Source of the DNA: JANQGH01 sp039177555
GTDB taxonomy: Bacteria; Pseudomonadota; Alphaproteobacteria; DSM-16000; Inquilinaceae
DNA length: 47,138 bases
Reading direction: 5' to 3'
Assembly (NCBI GenBank): GCA_039177555.1
Contig: JBCDFV010000031.1
Coordinates: 1-47,138 of the forward strand
In this document: piece after piece, positions 36,970-46,471 of the stretch
Position numbering within the stretch: the first letter of the stretch is position 1
Layout: each line of letters begins with the position of its first letter
Translations under genes and position numbers: made by a program
The notes under the pieces: model-generated
Told to the model about the DNA's origin: nothing
What the model saw: only the letters and a program-made list of their open reading frames with translations
The model's database searches: none

Positions 36970-39225
36970 TCATCCGGCCTGATCGGCGGGCACGACGAAG
37001 CTGTCCATGACCTTCTTGTCGCCGCTGTGGTCGAAATTGATGGTCAGCTTGTCGTTGTCGGTGGCCCGGACCGTGCCGTAGCCGAATTTCTGATGAAACA
37101 CCCGGTCGCCGCGGCCGAAAGGCTGGGACGGCCGTTCGCGCGGCGCGCTCTCATAGGCCACGCCCTCCAAGGTCACGGCCTCGCGGCGCATGAAGCCCGT
37201 CTGCCGGGGCGCCCGCCACAGCGTGGTCGGCGCCTCGAAGCCCCGGCCGAGCCCGGGTTCGCTGTCCGGCACGATATGCGGTTCAGGCAGTTCCTCGACA
37301 AAGCGCGACGGCAGGGTCGACGTCCATTGGCCATGGATGCGGCGGTTGGCGGCGGTGGAGACATAGGCGCGTTCCTTGGCCCGCGTCAGGCCGACATAGG
37401 CCAACCGCCGCTCCTCCTCCAGGCCCGCAAGGCCGGTCTCGTCCATGGCCCGCTGGTTGGGAAACACGCCCTCTTCCCAGCCGGGCAGGAAGACATGGGC
37501 GAACTCCAGCCCCTTGGCCGCGTGCAGGGTCATCAGGCTGACCTGCGCGCCGACCGAACTGTCGGTCGTCTCCATCACCAGGCTGACATGTTCCAGGAAG
37601 CCGGCCAGGCTCTCGAATTCCTCCATGCCGGCGACCAGTTCCTTTAGGTTCTCCAAGCGTCCGGGCGCCTCCGGCGACTTGTCCTGCTGCCACATGCCGG
37701 TATAGCCGGACTCGTCCAGCACGGTCTGGGCCAGCTCGGTGTGCGGCGCCCGCGCCGCCATCTCCCGCCAACGTTCGAAGTCGAGCATCAGGGCGTTCAG
37801 GGCGCCGCGCGCCTTCGGTTTGATCTCATCGGTCTGGACCAGGCGCCAGACAGCCTCGGTCAACGGGATCGAGGCGGCACGCGCCAATTGGTGCAGGGCC
37901 TGAAGCGTTGCCGCGCCGATGCCGCGCTTGGGCGTGTTGACGATGCGTTCGAAGGCCAGATCGTCGTCCGGCTGGGCAATGACCCTGAGATAGGCCATGG
38001 CGTCGCGGATCTCCATCCGCTCGTAAAAGCGCGGGCCGCCGACCACGCGGTACGGCAGGCCCAGCGTGATGAACCGTTCTTCGAACTCGCGCATCTGAAA
38101 GCTGGCGCGGACCAGCACGGCGATGTCGTTCAGATCGACCTTCTTGCGCTGCAGATCCTCGATCGTATCGCCGATCCAGCGCGCCTCCTCTTCGCCGTCC
38201 CAGATGCTGCGCACGGTCACCGGCTCGCCGCCATCGATCTCGGTGTAAAGCGTCTTGCCGAGCCGGCCGCGATTGTTGGCGATCAGGCCGGAGGCGGCGC
38301 CCAAGATGTGGCTGGTGGAGCGATAGTTGCGTTCCAGCCGGATGACCTTGGCGCCGGGAAAGTCGCTTTCGAACCGCAGGATGTTGCCGACCTCCGCCCC
38401 GCGCCAGCCATAGATCGACTGGTCGTCGTCACCGACGCAGCACAGGTTGCGGTGGCCCTGGGCCAAGAGGCGCAGCCAGAGATACTGGGCCACGTTCGTG
38501 TCCTGATACTCGTCGACCAGGATGTAGCGGAACTGCTGGTGGTAGCGGGCCAGGATGTCGGCATGGCCCTGGAACACGGTCAGATTGTGCAGCAGCAGAT
38601 CGCCGAAATCGCAGGCGTTCAGCGCCTGAAGGCGTGCCTGATAGGCCTTGTAGAGCTCAACCATGCGCCCGCCGGCGACGTCGCCGGCATCTTCCGCCTT
38701 CAGCTTGTCCGGCGTCAGGCCACGATCCTTCCAGCGTTCGATAACGCCCAGGACCAGCCGGGCCGGCCAGCGCTTGGCGTCGATGTTCTCCGCCTCCAGC
38801 AACTGCTTGATCAGGCGGATCTGGTCGTCGGTGTCGAGGATGGTGAAGTTTGACTTCAGCCCCACCAGGTCGGCATGACGGCGCAGGATACGCGCAGCCA
38901 GCGCGTGAAAGGTGCCGAGCCACCAGCCCTCCATCGGCGCGCCCAGCAGGTCACCGACGCGGTCGCGCATTTCGCGCGCCGCCTTGTTGGTGAAGGTTAC
39001 CGCCAGGATCTGGCCCGGAAAGGCCTTGCGCGTGACCAGCAGATGGGCAAGCCGCGTGGTCAAGACCCGCGTCTTGCCCGTCCCAGCGCCGGCGAGAACC
39101 AGAACCGGGCCGTCCAAGGCCTCAACCGCCTCGCGCTGAGCCTGGTTCAGGCCGGCAAGATAAGGATAGTCAGCAACCGGCGCCGGGGCGGCCAGCGGGT
39201 CGTCGTGCAGGGGCAAATCACTCAT
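36970..39225 (-). CDS. uvrD: ATP-dependent DNA helicase UvrD/PcrA
   Basis: A 751-residue SF1A helicase acting in nucleotide-excision and mismatch repair and in replication-fork rescue. Walker A is LVLAGAGTGKTRVLTTRLA (residues about 43-61), motif II DEYQDTN, motif III GDDDQSIYGWRGAEVGN, motif IV NYRSTSHILGAASGLI, and motif VI AYVGLTRAKERAYVS. The C-terminus GDRVFHQKFGYGTVRA with INFDHSGDKKVMDSFV is the Tudor-like domain of PcrA/UvrD that binds RNA polymerase in some species. Start and length are standard. It converges on the DUF1501 gene. Confidence 0.95.
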   Translation of the reverse strand: MSDLPLHDDPLAAPAPVADYPYLAGLNQAQREAVEALDGPVLVLAGAGTGKTRVLTTRLAHLLVTRKAFPGQILAVTFTNKAAREMRDRVGDLLGAPMEGWWLGTFHALAARILRRHADLVGLKSNFTILDTDDQIRLIKQLLEAENIDAKRWPARLVLGVIERWKDRGLTPDKLKAEDAGDVAGGRMVELYKAYQARLQALNACDFGDLLLHNLTVFQGHADILARYHQQFRYILVDEYQDTNVAQYLWLRLLAQGHRNLCCVGDDDQSIYGWRGAEVGNILRFESDFPGAKVIRLERNYRSTSHILGAASGLIANNRGRLGKTLYTEIDGGEPVTVRSIWDGEEEARWIGDTIEDLQRKKVDLNDIAVLVRASFQMREFEERFITLGLPYRVVGGPRFYERMEIRDAMAYLRVIAQPDDDLAFERIVNTPKRGIGAATLQALHQLARAASIPLTEAVWRLVQTDEIKPKARGALNALMLDFERWREMAARAPHTELAQTVLDESGYTGMWQQDKSPEAPGRLENLKELVAGMEEFESLAGFLEHVSLVMETTDSSVGAQVSLMTLHAAKGLEFAHVFLPGWEEGVFPNQRAMDETGLAGLEEERRLAYVGLTRAKERAYVSTAANRRIHGQWTSTLPSRFVEELPEPHIVPDSEPGLGRGFEAPTTLWRAPRQTGFMRREAVTLEGVAYESAPRERPSQPFGRGDRVFHQKFGYGTVRATDNDKLTINFDHSGDKKVMDSFVVPADQAG

Positions 39226-39284
39226 GCCCCTGATATAGCACGCGCGGGCCGCCGCCGAAGCGGTTATGCCCGGCTATTCACCAG

Positions 39285-40361
39285 CTATTCAAAGGATGAT
39301 TTCAGCGGCTTTGCCATGCGGACGAGATCGGCCGGGCGGCCATCAATCAGGGCATGGGCGCCTGAGGTCGCTTCCTCAACGAAGCCGTGACGGCGGTAAA
39401 ACGCCCGGCCACGTTCGTTGTGGGCAAAGACGCCCAGGGCCAGCCGGCGCTTGCCGGTCCGTTCACCCCAATCGACCACCCCGTCCATCAGCCGGTCGGC
39501 CACACCGCTACCCCACCAGGGGCGCAGTACGCCCATCCCCATCGAGGCGGCGTGCGCGAGCCGTCGGTAAGGTCCGGCCTCCGCCCCGATGGCCGCCACC
39601 ATCTTATCGCCGCAAAACGCGGCCAGCGACAGACGCCCCGAGTTTTCCGGCCGGGCCAACTGGTCCCGCATTTCGCCCTCGTCGGGCAGGGTGTCGCGGG
39701 GATCGAGCATCGGACCCCGCGTCTCACGGCAGAGCGCGCGCCGAAACTCAAGGAAGGAGGCGGCGTCATCCGGCGTCGGGCGCCGCACGACGGGGGTCGC
39801 CTCCTTGCCGTCTTCCTTACGGTCCAACAGTGCCGGATCGGACCATACGGGCGGCGGCAAGGCACGCAGCCGCTTGCCCATGACGATGTCGTCAACCGGC
39901 CGGCCGTCGATCTGCTGGCTGCCGACCAGACGGCCTTCCTCCTGAAAGCCGTGCCGTCGATAAAGCGCCAAGGCGTGATCGTTGTCGGGCCGAACGAACA
40001 GCTCGATCTTGTGCATGCCGTCGGCCCGCGCCTGGGCCTCGGCCAGATCCATCATGCAGCTGCCCCAGCCGCGCCCCTTGAAGCCCTGCTCGATGCCGAT
40101 GCCAAGCGTCGCCAGGGACCGCACGCGATAGCGCCGGCCGCGTGACAGGCCAATCGAGCCGACAATCTCGTCATTGGCCAGTAGCAGATGGATGCGGTCG
40201 CCGTCGCCGAGCAGGCGTTCCAAGTCCGCCTCGGGGGATTCCAGCCAGTCCGGGCTTTCGTCCGGCTCGCGGATCGAAAACTCGGTCAAACGGGTCAGGT
40301 GCGCCTTCAGCGCCGGCCCGTCTTCGGGCCGCGCCAGGCGGACGGTCATTATCGTCGCCAT
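39285..40361 (-). CDS. Protein with two GNAT acetyltransferase domains
   Basis: A 358-residue protein built from two GNAT domains. Domain 1 (residues about 5-165) has the acetyl-CoA motif IEQGFKGRGWGSCMMDLAEA and ALALYRRHGFQEEGRL; domain 2 (about 185-350) has LRPWWGSGVADRLMDGVVDW and GRAFYRRHGFVEEATSG. They are alike in order of motifs and ends (IDGRPVDDIVMGKRL, IDGRPADLVRMAKPL), so the gene probably arose by internal duplication or fusion. Both keep the Q/R-x-x-G-x-G/A loop in part, so both could bind acetyl-CoA. Substrate unknown. The ATG at 40361 lacks a good ribosome site; another lies four codons on. A 24-bp palindrome sits 14 bp upstream. Confidence 0.82.
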   Translation of the reverse strand: MATIMTVRLARPEDGPALKAHLTRLTEFSIREPDESPDWLESPEADLERLLGDGDRIHLLLANDEIVGSIGLSRGRRYRVRSLATLGIGIEQGFKGRGWGSCMMDLAEAQARADGMHKIELFVRPDNDHALALYRRHGFQEEGRLVGSQQIDGRPVDDIVMGKRLRALPPPVWSDPALLDRKEDGKEATPVVRRPTPDDAASFLEFRRALCRETRGPMLDPRDTLPDEGEMRDQLARPENSGRLSLAAFCGDKMVAAIGAEAGPYRRLAHAASMGMGVLRPWWGSGVADRLMDGVVDWGERTGKRRLALGVFAHNERGRAFYRRHGFVEEATSGAHALIDGRPADLVRMAKPLKSSFE

Positions 40362-40374
40362 GGTAAAACAGCCA

Positions 40375-40398
40375 AATAAATCCGATATCGGATTTATT
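40375..40398. promoter_or_regulatory. Perfect 24-bp palindrome between the ClC and GNAT genes
   Basis: A perfect dyad with half-site AATAAATCCGAT (40375-40386, mirrored to 40398), AT-rich on the outside and GC in the middle. It lies in the 56-bp gap between the ClC stop (40418) and the GNAT start (40361). A further AAATCCG occurs at 40401-40407. Without a long U tract it looks more like an operator for a dimeric regulator than a terminator, but both are possible. Confidence 0.45.
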
Positions 40399-40417
40399 CC
40401 AAATCCGTCAGTGTTCG

Positions 40418-42235
40418 TCAAGCCTGCTTTTTGGCCCGCCTCTTGGCCCGACGCTTGTTCTGCGGCTCACCGAGTTCTTCCGCCCGCGCCCGCATCAGCG
40501 CACGGTGATAGGCGAGCATGACGTCGTGTTCGTGCACGACCCCGACGACGCAGCGGGATTCGGGATCGTCGACCACCGGAATGTGGCTTTCGCCAGCCTT
40601 GTCCATAAGGTCCATGGCCTTGGCCAGACCGTCGCCCACGGCAAGGACCGGTTGGTTGGCCCGGCAGGCGTCGGCGGCGGAGCAGGTGGTTTCGCCGTCG
40701 GCAGGTTCGGCATGCGCCAGATCGGCGAGCGTCACGACGCCGACCAGATCACCCCGCTTGCCCATGACGAAGACCTCGCCATAGCGGGCGGTGTGGAACT
40801 CCTCCCGCAAATCGTCGAAGCTGGCCTCGGGCCTGATCCGGGCGAAGTCATCCTTCATCAGGTCACCGACCTTGACCTCGGCCAGCAGACTGGTCTCTCG
40901 CCCGCCTCTAATGTTGATGCCCCGCCGGTCGAGCTGAAGCTGGAAGAAGCTGCGGCCGCCCACTTGTTCGGTCAACACCGAGGCGATGACGACGGCGACC
41001 ATCATCGCGATCGTGAGACCGTAGTCCGAGGTCATTTCGAACATGATCAGAATGGTCGATATCGGCGCGCCCAACACGGCGCCGGCGACGGCGCCCATGC
41101 CAACCAGGGTGTAGGCACCGGCGCCCGAACTCAGCTCAGGAAACGGCAGCGAGGCGATATAGCCGAACGCCCCGCCCGTCATGGCACCCAAAAACAGCGA
41201 CGGGCTGAACACCCCGCCGCCAAAGCCGCAACCCAGGCTGACCGAGGTCGCGACGATCTTCGCAACGATCAGGACGAGCAGCAGCCAGATCGGCAGCGCC
41301 TCGCGCAGGGCCTGGTCCGTCGCCTCGTAACCGACGCCGATCACCTGAGGAAACCAGATCGCGATGACGCCGACGATCAGGCCGCCAATCGCCGGGCTTA
41401 TGACCCGCGGAATGGCGAGGCGCTTGACGAGATCCTCGACGCCGAACGTCGCCCGCATGAAGGCCACCGCCACCGCGGCCGAAACGATGCCCAGGATGGC
41501 AAAGGCCGGAAACTCCCAGAAGGACACGATGGAGAACTCCGCCGGCAGGACGAAGGCGGGGAAATCGCCATAGTGCAGACGGCTGACGATCGTGCCCGTC
41601 ACCGACGCAAGCACAACCGGGGCAAACGCGCCCAGCCCATAATGGCCGATCACGACCTCAAGGGCGAAAAACACCCCGGCGATCGGCGCGTTGAAGCTGG
41701 CGGCAACCGCCGCCGCGACGCCGCAGCCCAACAGGGTGCGCGTCATGCGGCTGGACAGGCCCAGCGATTTGGCCAGCCAGGCGCCGATCGTGGCCCCGAT
41801 ATGGACGACAGGCCCCTCGCGACCGGTCGAAGCTCCGACACCCAGCGAGCCGGCGCTGACGATCGCGGCGCCAAGGCCGGCGCGCACCGACATGCGGCCG
41901 TCGCGCAAGGCCGCCGACTCGATCACGTCCGCCACCCCTCTGGGCCGGCCGCCGGGCATCAGGTAGCGGATGAACAGTCCGATCGCCAGGCCGCCCAGGG
42001 TCGGCGCCAGCACGATATGCCACCAGGGCAAGGTCTCGACCCATAGCAGGATGCGTTGCGCGCTGGAGCCGAAGGCGGCGAACTGCACGCCTTGCAGAAG
42101 ATAGCGAAAGGCGATTTCGCCCAGACCAGCCCCGGTGCCGATCACGACCGCCAACAGGGCCAGGATCAGCTGATCGTTGCGTACGAATCGCTGGACGCGA
42201 ACGAGCACGTATCTGACCGGGCGACGAGGAAGCAT
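40418..42235 (-). CDS. ClC-type chloride channel/transporter with C-terminal CBS domains
   Basis: About 605 residues. The membrane part (to about residue 435) has the ClC signatures: GSLGVGASTGREGPVVHIGA with the gating Glu of GREGP, FNAPIAGVFFALEVVIGHY, and the anion-pore loop GCGFGGGVFSPSLFLGAMTG. The cytoplasmic part carries two CBS motifs, VGDLMKDDFARIRPEASFDD and QPVLAVGDGLAKAMDLMDKA, each followed by G-V-V-T/H-type strands, which may bind nucleotides. The tail is very basic (QNKRRAKRRAKKQA). ClC proteins exchange Cl- for protons or conduct it. An ATG at 42235 is chosen; a GTG five codons earlier is an alternative. Confidence 0.9.
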   Translation of the reverse strand: MLPRRPVRYVLVRVQRFVRNDQLILALLAVVIGTGAGLGEIAFRYLLQGVQFAAFGSSAQRILLWVETLPWWHIVLAPTLGGLAIGLFIRYLMPGGRPRGVADVIESAALRDGRMSVRAGLGAAIVSAGSLGVGASTGREGPVVHIGATIGAWLAKSLGLSSRMTRTLLGCGVAAAVAASFNAPIAGVFFALEVVIGHYGLGAFAPVVLASVTGTIVSRLHYGDFPAFVLPAEFSIVSFWEFPAFAILGIVSAAVAVAFMRATFGVEDLVKRLAIPRVISPAIGGLIVGVIAIWFPQVIGVGYEATDQALREALPIWLLLVLIVAKIVATSVSLGCGFGGGVFSPSLFLGAMTGGAFGYIASLPFPELSSGAGAYTLVGMGAVAGAVLGAPISTILIMFEMTSDYGLTIAMMVAVVIASVLTEQVGGRSFFQLQLDRRGINIRGGRETSLLAEVKVGDLMKDDFARIRPEASFDDLREEFHTARYGEVFVMGKRGDLVGVVTLADLAHAEPADGETTCSAADACRANQPVLAVGDGLAKAMDLMDKAGESHIPVVDDPESRCVVGVVHEHDVMLAYHRALMRARAEELGEPQNKRRAKRRAKKQA

Positions 42236-42348
42236 CACATGCGCGGCCACGCTGCTGACGAAGGTGAATCAGTACGTCAGGTGTACGCTCTCAATAGTTT
42301 GCTTGCCAGTCTCTCGTCGCCGTGTGGCAAACAAACGCAGCCGCGCGC

Positions 42349-42852
42349 TCAGTTGCAGCGGCCGATCGACCCCTCGGCACAGACCCGCTCGCCGTCGATC
42401 CAGGTGGCGCCCGACAGGTCGACATTGCGCAATCCCGTGCGCGCCAGGTTGGCATCGGTCAGATCCGCGCCGACCAGGATTGCGCCGACCATGTTCGCCG
42501 AACCGAGATCCGCGCCCACGAACGAGGCGTTGGTCAGGTCCGCCCCGGTCAGGTCGGCATCGAACAGGCGGGCGCCGTCCAAGATCACGTCGATCATGCT
42601 GGCATTGATGAACCGGGCACGAAACGCATCGACCTCGGTAAGGTCGCTGCCGTCCAGGACCGCCCGTCGGAACGAGGCGTCGCGCATCTGGGCCTGCGCC
42701 AAGTCGACGCCGGAGAAATCCTGGCCGTCGAAGATGCATCGGCGCCAGTTCACCTCGGGCGACGCTGGGTCCGTGCAGTCGGCATAGGCCGGCGGGCTGA
42801 TGGACAGACCGGCGACGAGAACGGCGCCGGCAATCAAAGCAAGTCTGTACAT
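42349..42852 (-). CDS. Secreted pentapeptide-repeat protein
   Basis: A 167-residue protein with a signal peptide (LALIAGAVLVAGLSI, cleavage after AYA). The mature part contains A(D/N)LxX repeats: DFSGVDLAQAQMRDASFRRA, LDGSDLTEVDAFRARFINAS, ADLTGADLTNASFVGADL, GSANMVGAILVGADLTDANL. These fold as a right-handed quadrilateral beta-helix. Four cysteines (DCTDPAS, RRCIFDG, RVCAEGS, GRCN) may form disulfides in the periplasm. No ribosome site is obvious before the ATG at 42852. Pentapeptide proteins have varied or unknown roles. Confidence 0.8.
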   Translation of the reverse strand: MYRLALIAGAVLVAGLSISPPAYADCTDPASPEVNWRRCIFDGQDFSGVDLAQAQMRDASFRRAVLDGSDLTEVDAFRARFINASMIDVILDGARLFDADLTGADLTNASFVGADLGSANMVGAILVGADLTDANLARTGLRNVDLSGATWIDGERVCAEGSIGRCN

Positions 42853-42934
42853 GGGCGGAAGATTTAAGCCACTCGGCCCGCCTTGTCCAAGCGACAAATC
42901 GGTGATGGCTGCTCCGCCGTCGACGCCCGCCCGG

Positions 42935-45900
42935 TCAGACCGTGAAGTATTTGGCCTTCGGATGGTGCACGACGATGGCGCTGGTCGACTGTTCGGGATG
43001 CAGTTGGAACTCGTCGCTGATCTCCACCCCGATTCGGTCCGCCTTCAGCAAGGCCAGCAGCGGGATCTGGTCTTCAAGGTTCGGGCAGGCCGGATAGCCG
43101 AAGGAATAGCGGCTGCCATGATAGCCCTGGCTCAACATGCGGTCGATGTCGCGGTCATCTTCGGCGGCGAAGCCCAGCTCGGCGCGAATGCGCTTGTGAA
43201 CATACTCCGCCATCGCCTCGGCCATCTCGACCGACAGGCCGTGCAGGTAGAGGTAGTCCTGGTACTTGTTGTCCGCGAACCAGTCGCGCGCCACGTCCGA
43301 GGCATGCTGGCCCATGGTCACGACCTGCAACCCGATGACGTCGCGTTCCTCGTCATCGACATCGCGGAAGAAGTCGGCGATGCATTCGCCGTCGGCCTTC
43401 GACTGGCGCGGCAAGGTGAAGCGGGCGACCTCGGTGCCGCCATTCTCCTCAAACAGGATGACGTCGTTGGCCTCCGCCGCGCATTGCCAATAGCCGTAGA
43501 CGGCGCGCGGCTGCAGGATGTTCTCGTCCTCCGACCGGTCGATCAGGTCGGTCAGGATCGGCCGCAACTCCGAACGTGCCCAGCGCATATACTCGCCCAG
43601 CCGCTTGCCGTCTTTGCGATAGCCCCATTGCAGCTGATAGAGCATGCGTTCGTTCAAGAACGGCAGCAGGGACTTCAGCGGCACCCGTTCCACCATGCGG
43701 GCACCCCAGAAGGGCGGCAAGGGCACCGGCACGTCGTCGGTCAGGCGCTTGCGGCGGGAGCGCGCGGTCTCCACGTCGACATCGACCACGGGCCGAACCG
43801 CGCGGCCCAGCTTGCGGTTCTGGTTCGACGGCTTGCCCTGGCGCTTCTTCTCGCGGGACTCGATGTGGCTGTCGAAGGCGCCGTCGGCGACCTTGGCCAT
43901 CAGATCCAACCCATCGAAGGCATCGCGGGCATAGGCGACCCGACCGGCGCCATAGGCGGCCCGGCAATCCTGTTCGACATAACCGCGCGTCAAGGCCGCA
44001 CCGCCCAGCAACACGGGCACGTCCATGCCCTCGCGGGTCATCTCCAGCAGGTTTTCGCGCATCACCACGGTCGATTTGACCAGCAGGCCGGACATGCCGA
44101 CCGCATCGGCGTCATGTTCCTTCGCCGCGCTGATGATCGAGGCGATGGGCTGCTTGATGCCGAGATTGACGACCTTGTAGCCGTTGTTGGTCAGGATGAT
44201 GTCGACCAGGTTCTTGCCGATGTCGTGAACGTCGCCCTTCACCGTGGCCAGGACGATCGTGCCCTTTTCCTGCCCCTCGACCCGCTCCATCATCGGTTCC
44301 AGATAGGCCACCGCCGTCTTCATGGTTTCGGCGGATTTCAAGACGAAAGGCAGCTGCATCTTGCCGGCGCCGAACAGGTCGCCGACCACTTTCATACCGT
44401 CCAGCAAATGGCTGTTGATGATGTCGAGCGGCGGATAGGTCTTCAGCGCCACGTCGAGGTCGTCGGTCAAACCCTGTCGGTCGCCGTCGACGATGCGGTC
44501 CTTAAGCCGTTCCTCGACCGTGGTCGCCTTCGGCCGCTTTTCCACCTTCTGGCCCTGGCGGCCCTCGAACAGGGCGATGAAGGCCTCCAGCGGGTCGTAG
44601 CCCTCCGCCCGACGGTCGAAGATCAGGTCTTCCGCCGCCTTGACCTCTTCGGCCGGAATGGCGTGCAGCGGCATGATCTTGGACAGATGCACGATCGCGC
44701 CGGTCAGGCCGCGCTTCAGGGCATGGTCCAGGAAGACCGAGTTCAGGACATGGCGGGCTGCCGGGTTCAGGCCAAACGAGATGTTGGACAGGCCTAGGAT
44801 GATCTGACAATCGGGCAGTTCCTCGGCAATGCGCTCGATCGCGTCCAGGGTGGCGACACCAAGCTGGCGGTCGTCCTCGTTGCCGGTGCAGATGGTGAAG
44901 GTCAACGGATCAAACATCAGATCATGCGCCGGCAGGCCATGCTGATTGACTGAGAAGTCGTAGAGCCGATGGGCGATCCGCAGCTTGGCTTCCGCATCCT
45001 TGGCCATGCCCTCTTCGTCGATCGTCAGGGCGACGACGGCGGCGCCATACTTGCGGGCCAGCTTCAGCTTGTCGGCCGCCGGCTCCTCACCATCCTCGAA
45101 ATTGATCGAGTTGATGACCCCCTTGCCGCCATAGAGCTTCAGGCCGGCCTCCAGCACTGGATACTCCGTCGAATCGATGACCAGCGGGGCGGTTACGGCG
45201 CCAGTCAGGCGGGTCAGCACCTCGGTCATGTCGGCGATTTCGTCGCGGCCGACATAGGCGGTGCAGACATCCAGCGTGTGGCTGCCTTCCTTCACCTGGG
45301 TCTTGCCGATGGCGACGCAAGCCTCCCAATCGCCGGCCGCCTGCAGCTCGCGGAACTTCTTCGACCCGTTGGCGTTGCAGCGTTCGCCGATTGACAAATA
45401 GGCGTTTTCCTGGCGCAACGGCACCTGGCTGTAGAGCGAGGCCAGCGACGGCACCCAGTCCGGCGACCGGGCCATCGGCCGGGGCCGGTAGCCATCCTCG
45501 GCCATGTCTCGCAGCATGGCGTCCACCGCCTGAATGTGCTCGATGTCTGTGCCACAGCAACCGCCGATCAGGTTCAGCCCGTCCTCGCGCAGATAGCGTT
45601 GGAGCCACTGGGCCAGTTCCTGCGGGGTCAACGGATAGTGCGTGCAGCAATCCACCAGCTCAGGCAGGCCAGCATTTGGCTGTACTGCAATGAGACCGGG
45701 CCAATTTTCCGCGAGCCATTTGATATGCTCGGCCATTTCCTGGGGCCCGGTGGCGCAATTCAGCCCCATGAGATCAGCGCCCATGGCGTGCACGACCGTT
45801 GTGGCCGCCGCAATATCGGCGCCGACCAGCAGCGTGCCGGTCGTCTCAACCGTAACCTGGACGAAGATCGGCGTGTCGGTCGCCGCCTCCTGGCGCGCGG

Positions 45901-46432
45901 CCTTGGCGCCGTTGATGGCCGCCTTGATCTGCAAGGGATCCTGACAGGTCTCGATCAAAATGGCATCGACGCCGCCGGCGATCAGGCCGCGCGACTGGAC
46001 GGTCAGCGCCTGCTCCAACGGGTCATAGGCGACATGGCCGAGGCTGGGCAACCGCGTGCCCGGCCCGACCGAGCCGAGCACGAACCGGTCGCGACCGTCC
46101 TTGACCTCTGCCTGATGGATCTCCAGCACCTCGCGCGCCAGTTCCGCCGAGCGCTTGTTGAGGTCGAAGGCGTCGTCGGCCAGCCCGAACTCACCCAGCG
46201 TGATCGGCGAGCCGCCGAACGTGTTGGTCTGAACGCAATCCGCGCCGGCGCGCAGATAACCGAGATGGATGTCGCGCACGACATCGGGCCGCGAGCGGGT
46301 CAGAATCTCGGTGCAGTTTTCCTGGCCCAGATAGTCGGCTTCGACATCCAGGTCGATCGCCTGAACGCGGCTGCCCATGGCGCCGTCGTTCAAGAGAACG
46401 CGTTCGTTCAAGACATCAAGAATGTGCGGCAC
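42935..46432 (-). CDS. metH: Cobalamin-dependent methionine synthase MetH
   Basis: A 1165-residue four-domain enzyme that makes methionine from homocysteine and methyltetrahydrofolate. Domain 1 (to about 310) binds homocysteine: zinc ligands Cys226 (GLNCATGP) and Cys292/293 (GGCCGTDIEHI). Domain 2 (about 345-620) binds folate: SIGERCNANGSKKF. Domain 3 holds the B12 motif DVHDIG near residue 733 (KGDVHDIGKNLVDIIL). Domain 4 (from about 920) binds SAM for reactivation (RPILTDLIDRSEDENILQPR, YHGSRYSFGYPACPNLEDQI). A GTG start follows an AGAGGA site. It lies 39 bp downstream of metF, its methyl donor source. Confidence 0.97.
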   Translation of the reverse strand: MPHILDVLNERVLLNDGAMGSRVQAIDLDVEADYLGQENCTEILTRSRPDVVRDIHLGYLRAGADCVQTNTFGGSPITLGEFGLADDAFDLNKRSAELAREVLEIHQAEVKDGRDRFVLGSVGPGTRLPSLGHVAYDPLEQALTVQSRGLIAGGVDAILIETCQDPLQIKAAINGAKAARQEAATDTPIFVQVTVETTGTLLVGADIAAATTVVHAMGADLMGLNCATGPQEMAEHIKWLAENWPGLIAVQPNAGLPELVDCCTHYPLTPQELAQWLQRYLREDGLNLIGGCCGTDIEHIQAVDAMLRDMAEDGYRPRPMARSPDWVPSLASLYSQVPLRQENAYLSIGERCNANGSKKFRELQAAGDWEACVAIGKTQVKEGSHTLDVCTAYVGRDEIADMTEVLTRLTGAVTAPLVIDSTEYPVLEAGLKLYGGKGVINSINFEDGEEPAADKLKLARKYGAAVVALTIDEEGMAKDAEAKLRIAHRLYDFSVNQHGLPAHDLMFDPLTFTICTGNEDDRQLGVATLDAIERIAEELPDCQIILGLSNISFGLNPAARHVLNSVFLDHALKRGLTGAIVHLSKIMPLHAIPAEEVKAAEDLIFDRRAEGYDPLEAFIALFEGRQGQKVEKRPKATTVEERLKDRIVDGDRQGLTDDLDVALKTYPPLDIINSHLLDGMKVVGDLFGAGKMQLPFVLKSAETMKTAVAYLEPMMERVEGQEKGTIVLATVKGDVHDIGKNLVDIILTNNGYKVVNLGIKQPIASIISAAKEHDADAVGMSGLLVKSTVVMRENLLEMTREGMDVPVLLGGAALTRGYVEQDCRAAYGAGRVAYARDAFDGLDLMAKVADGAFDSHIESREKKRQGKPSNQNRKLGRAVRPVVDVDVETARSRRKRLTDDVPVPLPPFWGARMVERVPLKSLLPFLNERMLYQLQWGYRKDGKRLGEYMRWARSELRPILTDLIDRSEDENILQPRAVYGYWQCAAEANDVILFEENGGTEVARFTLPRQSKADGECIADFFRDVDDEERDVIGLQVVTMGQHASDVARDWFADNKYQDYLYLHGLSVEMAEAMAEYVHKRIRAELGFAAEDDRDIDRMLSQGYHGSRYSFGYPACPNLEDQIPLLALLKADRIGVEISDEFQLHPEQSTSAIVVHHPKAKYFTV

Positions 46433-46471
46433 GGTGAGGGTCCTCTGGCATGTCTTGCAGCCGATGGCAGA

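Noticed and set aside
40505..42046. 513-codon plus-strand frame opposite the ClC gene
   Set aside because: His/Asp/Arg/Gln-rich shadow translation typical of GC-rich antisense; ClC motifs lie on the other strand.
42800..44797. 665-codon open frame on the plus strand opposite metH
   Set aside because: Antisense shadow of metH: composition is Gln/Asp/His/Arg-rich without family motifs, and the minus-strand frame has a full MetH domain set.
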